A stretch of DNA of 13,899 nt from Actinomycetota bacterium. Lineage in GTDB: Bacteria > Actinomycetota > Acidimicrobiia > Acidimicrobiales > Ilumatobacteraceae. Position numbers and translations under genes: made by a program. How positions within the stretch are numbered: the first letter of the stretch is position 1; every line of letters begins with the position of its first letter. This document shows, piece after piece, positions 6,047-11,677 of the stretch. Below the pieces are notes generated by a model, which was given only the letters and a program-made list of their open reading frames with translations, searched no databases and was not told the origin of the DNA. The stretch is taken from contig VERK01000032.1 of NCBI GenBank assembly GCA_018882725.1, forward strand, positions 1 to 13,899, read 5' to 3'.

Positions 6047-6709
6047 ATGGCCTACGAAGACGTCCTCGCGAAGACCGACTTCTTCGGCGAAGCGCCGAGC
6101 GACGAAATCGCCCGCATCGCCGCGACCGGTCGCAAGCGCGTCCTGTCGCGTGGCGACCATCTGTTCGAAGCTGGCGAAGAAGCCGAGTCGATGTATATCG
6201 TGCTCAACGGCCGCGTGGCCATCGCCATCGCGAACGAACTCGATAAGCGCGAGAGCATGGTCGCGCTCATGGAAGCCGGCGATCTCTTCGGCGAGATGGG
6301 ACTCCTCGACAGCGGTCCGCGTTCGGCCATGGCCCGCGCGATCGAGCCCAGCGAAGTTCTCGAAATTCCGTACGACCCGGTCGAGCAACTGCTCGATGGC
6401 AACCCGCGCGTTCTTCGTGGTGTGGTGCGCATGCTCGCCGAGCGCCTACGCGTGATGGACGGCGCACTCGCCGACTCGGTCTTCCTCGACGTGACCGGCC
6501 GCACCGCCAAGCGACTGCTCGAACTGGCCGGACCGGCCGACGAGTTCGTTCTGCCTGTCACCCAAGAAGAACTCGCCGGAATGGTCGGCGCGTCACGCGA
6601 ACGTGTGAACAAGGCGATCAGCAGTTTCATCCGCCTCGGCTGGATCGAACAGCACGAGCGTCGCTACAAGATCATTCTGCGCGACCGCCTCGAACTCCGC
6701 GCGCGCTAG
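6047..6709 (+). CDS. crp: CRP/FNR family cyclic-nucleotide-responsive regulator (GlxR/CRP-like)
   Basis: A 220-residue transcription factor. Residues about 10-115 are a cNMP-binding beta barrel (EAGEEAESMYIVLNGRVAI at 41-59) with phosphate-binding cassette GDLFGEMGLLDSGPRSA (78-94). E83 and the R92-S93-A94 triplet are the residues CRP proteins use to hold cAMP. A long dimer helix follows (about 113-143), then the winged helix with recognition segment VTQEELAGMVGASRERVNKAI (171-191). Length and the LADSVFLDVTGRTAKRLLEL stretch (141-160) are very like actinobacterial GlxR and mycobacterial CRP. cAMP binding is inferred from these residues. No cysteine cluster for an FNR-type Fe-S site is present. 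An in-frame extension back to 5702 runs across ispD and is rejected. It abuts the convergent hydrolase gene with no gap. No TGTGA-N6-TCACA site was seen in the intergenic regions. Confidence 0.9.
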   Translation: MAYEDVLAKTDFFGEAPSDEIARIAATGRKRVLSRGDHLFEAGEEAESMYIVLNGRVAIAIANELDKRESMVALMEAGDLFGEMGLLDSGPRSAMARAIEPSEVLEIPYDPVEQLLDGNPRVLRGVVRMLAERLRVMDGALADSVFLDVTGRTAKRLLELAGPADEFVLPVTQEELAGMVGASRERVNKAISSFIRLGWIEQHERRYKIILRDRLELRAR

Positions 6710-7411
6710 TCAGCCACCGGCTAGCCAGTTCTTCGCCCGCTCGAACGCATCACGTGCGTCATCGGGTCGATGTGTTGGCCGGGATGCATCGTGAGCGAAC
6801 CCGTGCTCAGCTTGCGGGTAGAACGCCACTTCCACTCCAGTCGTTCGCAGTTCTTCCACTTCGGGCACGGGCGTCCACTGATCGTTGCCCCCGATCACAG
6901 CCAGAACGTTGGCTGCATAGGGGCGCTGGGTTCCCCCGCCGCCGCGCTTCAGGATGTCGAGCGGGCTCTCGTGGCTCTCGCTCTTCCACGCGTCGGGTGT
7001 GGTGATCATTCCGTAGAACGACACGATGCGTTCGAAGAGCGGTCGGCCTGAACGTTCGAGTTGCGATGCCTTGAAGCAGTACATGCCGCCCATGCAGAAG
7101 CCGATGAGGCCGACCGACTCGCACTCGGTCGCGGCGGCCGCCTCAGCGAGGTCACGGAACTTGTCGGTGTCGCGCAGAGCCCTCACAGCGGCGAAGCGCG
7201 TGTCGGGATTGGTCCCGAGATCCGGAAAGTCGCGGGCCGGAAAGGGTTCGATCGCGATGGTGGTCGTTCCCCACTCCGACGCGAACCGCTGCACGAGATC
7301 GTCGAACAGCGGCCGCATTCCCCAGATGTCGGGAATCACCACGAGTCCGCGTGTCGCACCATCGACACGCACGATCTCGGCTTCGGTTCCGGATGGCAGA
7401 ACGACGCGCAT
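6710..7411 (-). CDS. Dienelactone hydrolase family alpha/beta hydrolase
   Basis: A 233-residue cytosolic alpha/beta hydrolase of normal DLH length. The catalytic triad is visible: nucleophile Cys106 in GFCMGG (104-109), Asp177 in GGNDQWTP (174-181) and His203 in AEHGFAHD (201-208). The N-terminal VVIPDIWGM (24-32) matches the strand and oxyanion region of the family. Known members hydrolyse dienelactone to maleylacetate in chloroaromatic breakdown, but most genomic copies act on unknown esters or lactones; no catabolic genes are nearby, so the substrate is unknown. ATG 7411 lies 12 bp after the stop of the EccC-like gene on the same strand, so the two may be cotranscribed, although no clear Shine-Dalgarno is present. 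The stop directly abuts the convergent crp stop. Confidence 0.87.
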   Translation of the reverse strand: MRVVLPSGTEAEIVRVDGATRGLVVIPDIWGMRPLFDDLVQRFASEWGTTTIAIEPFPARDFPDLGTNPDTRFAAVRALRDTDKFRDLAEAAAATECESVGLIGFCMGGMYCFKASQLERSGRPLFERIVSFYGMITTPDAWKSESHESPLDILKRGGGGTQRPYAANVLAVIGGNDQWTPVPEVEELRTTGVEVAFYPQAEHGFAHDASRPTHRPDDARDAFERAKNWLAGG

Positions 7412-7423
7412 GTGCCGATCTTG

Positions 7424-10400
7424 TCAGGGTGCATCAACCGGTTCGATCATCTGCACCATGTCGATCACGGTTCCGCGATCGACCCACAGACCTCGTCCCA
7501 CCGCATCAGGCACCATCGACTCAGGTGAGGAGAAGAGGCCGAGCAGATCTGCATCGTCGTGAGCACTTCGCCCGAGCAACAGCCCCGACCGAGCACGACG
7601 AATCATGGCCATCCAATGATCCGGTCGGGCGCGCAACGTGGCCGGGTCGATGCTCGCCACGATCATCAAATCCCCGCGAAGAGCCCGACCGATCACCGCT
7701 GAATCGACATCCATCCGATCGGCATCATCGATCGTCATCACGTCACGGCCGAGTTCACGGCACGCATCGGCGATACGGCGCAGTGCCCACGATCGACCCG
7801 TTCCACGCGGTCCGAGCACACCGAACACCCCCGATGCCGTCATGGAGTCGACGGGAACCACCATCGGCTCGAGTCGACGAGCACACACCGCGACGACCGA
7901 TCGCGGCTCGTCGGTGGACGCGACGAAGGTGGGCAGGGTTCGCACGGCTTCGATTGCAGCATCGTCAGCCGACACCCGAGGCATTCGTGCGATCTGCACC
8001 GTTTCCGAGGTTCCATCCATCGTCACCACGAATCGCCCCGGGCATTCACCGTTAGCCCGCCATATCTGAGCGACCCGAGTTGCGAGCGACGGAGGCAGAC
8101 CGGATGCCCGCGACACCGTGACACACGTTCGCCTTCCCGTGCCCCGGTCAACCAATCGTTCGACGCGTTCCCAGAGGGTGAGCAGTCTTCGGTCGGACAT
8201 CGTCTGGCTTCGCCACACATCGGCATCGTCAACAACGAGCAACGTGTGACGGTGCGCATCCACTGCATCGAGGGTTCGCTCCACGCGTTCGTGGTCATCG
8301 AAGCGGGCTACTCCGAGCAACGATTCAGCCGGGAGGAGAACAGAGATAGCCGATGGATCGGCCGAGATCACCGCGATTCGTCCATCGGTTTCATGACTCA
8401 GCCACGTCCGTGCAAACACCGCAGCAGCATTCGTCTTGCCCAGCCCGCGTGTTGCCTCGATGATCACGTCAGTGGTGGTGATTGGCGCGAAGTCGCTTCG
8501 CTCATCGGACCCGGGCGCGACATCGACGAGTCCACATCGCAGCGGTGATTCGGTGTCGTAGTCGACGACAGCTGGCAGCGGTGAGGTCCACGGGGCCGAG
8601 GGAATCTCCTCGTCGGTCCACGCTGCACGGACGCTGTCCACCACGGCGAACAAGGACTGCGACGTGTCGGCACATTGAAACACCACTGGCTCATCGTGAC
8701 CCACGCGGACGATGGCTCGTCCGGGGCTGCGGCGCGGCAGGAAGTGTGCGTCGGGAACCCCCACCACGTCCATCGAGTCGGCGCGCGACTGCAAACGCAG
8801 CGCGATGCGTACCGACGAGTTGGCGAGCAGATCGGCTGACAACGTCTGACCGCCTCGTTGCGTGGCCACCACCAAGTGCACCCCCAGACTGCGTCCGCGT
8901 TGCGCAATGTCCACGAGTGACGCCACGAACGCAGGCACATCGGCCTGCAGGCGAGCCAACTCGTCGATCACGATCACGAGCCGCGCGAGACCACTGCGAC
9001 TCGCGTCGGACACCCCCGCCTCACGGAGCACGCGCTCACGACGGCGCAGTTCGGCTTGCAAGCCCGCCACCACGCGATCACCGAGATCGTCGTCTAGATC
9101 GGTGAGCAAGCCGATCACGTGTGGCAAGTGCGCGCACGCATCGAACGCTGCCCCACCCTTGAAGTCGATCAACACGAACTGCACGTCGTTCGGTGAATAC
9201 GCCACCGCCAAACTCAGAACGAGGGACCGGAGCATCTCACTCTTGCCCGATCCCGTCGTACCGACCACGACGGCATGCGGACCGTCGCTCACCAAGTCGA
9301 GATCGAATCGCCCGTCAGCCGCCCAACCCAATCGAGCGATCAACTCACCTCGCGAACCACTCGATGCGCACCGCTTGATCCACGCCGGTGATACCGCGCC
9401 ATCGGCAGGCCATCCGTCCCACAGATCGGTCCAACGAGTTCGAGAGGGCAGGGTTCCATCGTGCGAATCGGGGTCTGTCCACGCGGCGAGACCGTTGACG
9501 AGTGGCGTGGCCGCGTCACGCGACAGCGAATCGACGATCAACTCGGACGACGCGAGGTTCACGATCGACGAGCACTCTTCCGGAAGTGAGCGGTGCTCAC
9601 GGGCGATCACCACGAGAGAGGCCCGACCTTCGCGCACCAGCCGACGCCATGGTGAATGACGCACGGCCACGTCGTCGGGTGACGTGGCAACGAAAAAGGT
9701 GTGCCGCGCATCCGGCATCTCCGCGGTGATGTGAGGAAGCTCACCGAGATCGCCGAGATCGACATTCGTCGATCCGATGAACAACACAGACAGATCGGAA
9801 GGTCCGATGCGACAGGCGGCCCGCAACACCATTGCTCGTACGGAGCCGATTGCAGTGGTCACGTCGTTCGATACGACACCCACGATCGCTCCCGGACCGA
9901 TGTCGACGATCGTCGGTGCCAGGACGGAGTTGTTCTCGTCATCGGCAAGATCGTCGATCGTCCAACCGATCGCGATCTTCCACACGTCGTCATCACCGGG
10001 ACGGCCAGCCCAGAACCAGTCGTCGCCCGTTGCGACGATCTCAGCAAGACGATCGAGGCCAGGGTGACGCAGTTGTTGCTGGATCACCACGCATCGCCGA
10101 TGTGCTTGTGCGGCACGGGCATTCGCTCGCTCCACATCGTTCACCTCACCGTGCCATCGGCTCACCGCGCGTCGGTGCGACACGCGAGCCGTCGACCAGG
10201 TGATGACGGCCACAGCCAAAGCAGTCACCCCGAACAGTGCGATGAGCGGTTGACCCGTGATGACCGACACCACCAGGCCGACCGCCGCTCCGGCCACCAT
10301 CGTCGACCACTGCGGCGGCCGCGGCGAGCTCGGCCGAGTGGGTGCTTCGAGAAGCGTCGGCGGTGCGAGAAGCGGAACCGCGGCGCGCGGCGGGCGGTGA

Positions 10401-10723
10401 CGCACACGTCGAGCAGTTGTGGCCACGCCACGAGGCCGGGCGACCGAGCAGCGCTCGAGTCGCAGGATCGAATTGGCCACGACGCACACCATCGACTCGC
10501 GATCGCGCGAGATCACTCGCACCTCACCCATGGCTGGTGTCGCGTCGAATCCATCGGGACGCAATGTGAGGCTGGCGTGATACGCGGCCAGACCCGGATC
10601 GTCGAGCGACACCGCAGCGTTGGGTGATCGGCCCACCATCCAGGTGCCGAGAGGGAGAGCGAACGAACGGCCGGCGGCCGGGCCGCCGCCCACGTGAATC
10701 GAGATCGTTTCCGGGGAAGTCAT
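7424..10723 (-). CDS. FHA-domain, EccC/EssC-like FtsK/SpoIIIE ATPase
   Basis: A 1099-residue membrane motor protein. Residues about 8-92 are an FHA-like domain (GTWMVGRSPNAAVSL at 26-40). Residues 100-138 are a Pro/Arg-rich linker and 141-178 two closely spaced transmembrane helices. Residues about 475-690 are an active FtsK/SpoIIIE domain: Walker A GTTGSGKSE (488-496), IDFKGG (519-524), Walker B LVIVIDELA (582-590), then GRSLGVHLVVATQ (610-622). Two further ATPase-like domains are degenerate: ATRGLGKT (757-764) with LLVVDDAD (828-835), and GPRGTGRS (971-978), where Arg replaces the P-loop Lys, with MTIDDAD (996-1002). FHA, a membrane pair and three ATPase domains are the plan of EssC/EccC, the type VII secretion motor; DNA-translocating FtsK has only one such domain. 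No WXG100, EccB, EccD or mycosin gene is in the window. ATG 10723 precedes the FHA; GTG 10741 is an in-frame alternative. Confidence 0.85.
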   Translation of the reverse strand: MTSPETISIHVGGGPAAGRSFALPLGTWMVGRSPNAAVSLDDPGLAAYHASLTLRPDGFDATPAMGEVRVISRDRESMVCVVANSILRLERCSVARPRGVATTARRVRHRPPRAAVPLLAPPTLLEAPTRPSSPRPPQWSTMVAGAAVGLVVSVITGQPLIALFGVTALAVAVITWSTARVSHRRAVSRWHGEVNDVERANARAAQAHRRCVVIQQQLRHPGLDRLAEIVATGDDWFWAGRPGDDDVWKIAIGWTIDDLADDENNSVLAPTIVDIGPGAIVGVVSNDVTTAIGSVRAMVLRAACRIGPSDLSVLFIGSTNVDLGDLGELPHITAEMPDARHTFFVATSPDDVAVRHSPWRRLVREGRASLVVIAREHRSLPEECSSIVNLASSELIVDSLSRDAATPLVNGLAAWTDPDSHDGTLPSRTRWTDLWDGWPADGAVSPAWIKRCASSGSRGELIARLGWAADGRFDLDLVSDGPHAVVVGTTGSGKSEMLRSLVLSLAVAYSPNDVQFVLIDFKGGAAFDACAHLPHVIGLLTDLDDDLGDRVVAGLQAELRRRERVLREAGVSDASRSGLARLVIVIDELARLQADVPAFVASLVDIAQRGRSLGVHLVVATQRGGQTLSADLLANSSVRIALRLQSRADSMDVVGVPDAHFLPRRSPGRAIVRVGHDEPVVFQCADTSQSLFAVVDSVRAAWTDEEIPSAPWTSPLPAVVDYDTESPLRCGLVDVAPGSDERSDFAPITTTDVIIEATRGLGKTNAAAVFARTWLSHETDGRIAVISADPSAISVLLPAESLLGVARFDDHERVERTLDAVDAHRHTLLVVDDADVWRSQTMSDRRLLTLWERVERLVDRGTGRRTCVTVSRASGLPPSLATRVAQIWRANGECPGRFVVTMDGTSETVQIARMPRVSADDAAIEAVRTLPTFVASTDEPRSVVAVCARRLEPMVVPVDSMTASGVFGVLGPRGTGRSWALRRIADACRELGRDVMTIDDADRMDVDSAVIGRALRGDLMIVASIDPATLRARPDHWMAMIRRARSGLLLGRSAHDDADLLGLFSSPESMVPDAVGRGLWVDRGTVIDMVQMIEPVDAP

Positions 10724-10744
10724 GGCCCGAGCCGACCGCACGAC

Positions 10745-10800
10745 TCTCACCGCAGGTCTCACCGCACGTCGCCGCGCTCGCCGTGGAGACCCCCGGTGAG
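10745..10800. repeat. CTCACCG repeats in the divergent intergenic region
   Basis: TCTCACCGCA occurs twice in direct repeat (10745-10754 and 10757-10766, 12-bp period), and its core CTCACCG recurs inverted at 10794-10800 as CGGTGAG. They lie between the EccC-like gene and the sigma-like gene. They may be an operator or activator site, though read outward on each strand GGTGAG also resembles part of an extended Shine-Dalgarno. The same gap contains no TA dinucleotide, so no standard -10 box is present. Confidence 0.45.
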
Positions 10801-10802
10801 GG
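10798..10802 (+). promoter_or_regulatory. Ribosome binding site supporting the GTG start of the sigma-like gene
   Basis: GAGGG ends 5 nt before GTG 10808. The in-frame ATG at 10823 has only a GAG upstream. This favours the GTG, although the ATG cannot be excluded. Confidence 0.45.
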
Positions 10803-10807
10803 CTCGG

Positions 10808-11677
10808 GTGTCGAGTGCGGCCATGAACACACACGACACCCATGCCCGCGCCCGCCTTCGTTCTCTCGGATACGAACCGGGCGTCGATCCCACCTGCACT
10901 CGCCTGCCAACAGCGACTCGTCTATGGCTCGAGTGGAACGACATCTCCGGCCGGCGCCGCAACGTGCTCCGAGCCAACACCTGGAACCTTCCCGGCGAAC
11001 CGGTTCATCATCTCGACGAAGTCCTCGACCGTTCGGGTTACGCCCAGGACGTGAAGAGTCTCGAGTGCGATGCCTACTTGTCGCAGTTGGCGGCCCTGGC
11101 CAAGACCGATGAACTCGCCTGCCGCATCGTGGTCCAGCGAATTCTGCCCGGCATCATCGCCGTGGCCATCCGGCGGGGCCGCATCGTCGACGGCGGCGCA
11201 CCACAGGCGCTCGACGACATGGTCTCGGCGGCTTGGGTGGTGATTCGTAATTACCCGATCGACCGTCGACCCCACTGCGTGGCCGCCAACATGCTGCGCG
11301 ACATCGAATATCTCGCCTTCGTGCGCGACACCCGCTCGAAGCGACATCGCACCGAGATGCCGAGCGACAACACCACGATCTTGTCGATCGGAACGTCGTT
11401 CAACTCCCGTAGCGGATCCACCGCCTTCGGCGTGCTGGTTGCCCCCGAGTCGAATGATCCCACCGCCGACGAAGCCGAGTTCGGCTGCATCATGGAAACA
11501 CTGCGCGAGCGCGGACTGAAGCCGATCGACGAAGTGGCGATCCGCGAGATGCTCACCGACTTGCAGAGTCCCGACTCGGCACGACTGGCCGGTATCTCGC
11601 CTCGGGCGTTGCGCGATCGCCGCCACACCGCGATCAGCCGCGCCCGCGAACTACTGGGCGTCGAAGTCAGCGCCTGA
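10808..11677 (+). CDS. Sigma-70-like / helix-turn-helix DNA-binding protein of unknown role
   Basis: I do not recognise a named gene. From GTG 10808 the product has 289 residues (284 from ATG 10823). The stretch at about 100-180 (ELACRIVVQRILPGIIAVAI, then LDDMVSAAWVVIRNYP and MLRDIEYLAFVRDTRSKRHR) has the helical pattern of sigma factor region 2. The C-terminal 36 residues, with LAGISPRALRDRRHTAISRA, read as a region 4-like helix-turn-helix. The N-terminal 90 residues are unassigned, and residues about 180-215 look like a flexible linker. There is no signal peptide or membrane segment, so it is cytosolic. It could be an alternative sigma factor, or a regulator derived from one. It is divergent from the EccC-like gene, which it may control. 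Its last 11 bp overlap the end of the copper ATPase gene. Confidence 0.7.
   Translation: MSSAAMNTHDTHARARLRSLGYEPGVDPTCTRLPTATRLWLEWNDISGRRRNVLRANTWNLPGEPVHHLDEVLDRSGYAQDVKSLECDAYLSQLAALAKTDELACRIVVQRILPGIIAVAIRRGRIVDGGAPQALDDMVSAAWVVIRNYPIDRRPHCVAANMLRDIEYLAFVRDTRSKRHRTEMPSDNTTILSIGTSFNSRSGSTAFGVLVAPESNDPTADEAEFGCIMETLRERGLKPIDEVAIREMLTDLQSPDSARLAGISPRALRDRRHTAISRARELLGVEVSA

Noticed and set aside
7424..10723. Chromosome-partitioning FtsK.
   Set aside because: There is no four-helix membrane domain and no C-terminal gamma winged helix; FHA plus three ATPase domains fit EccC/EssC instead.
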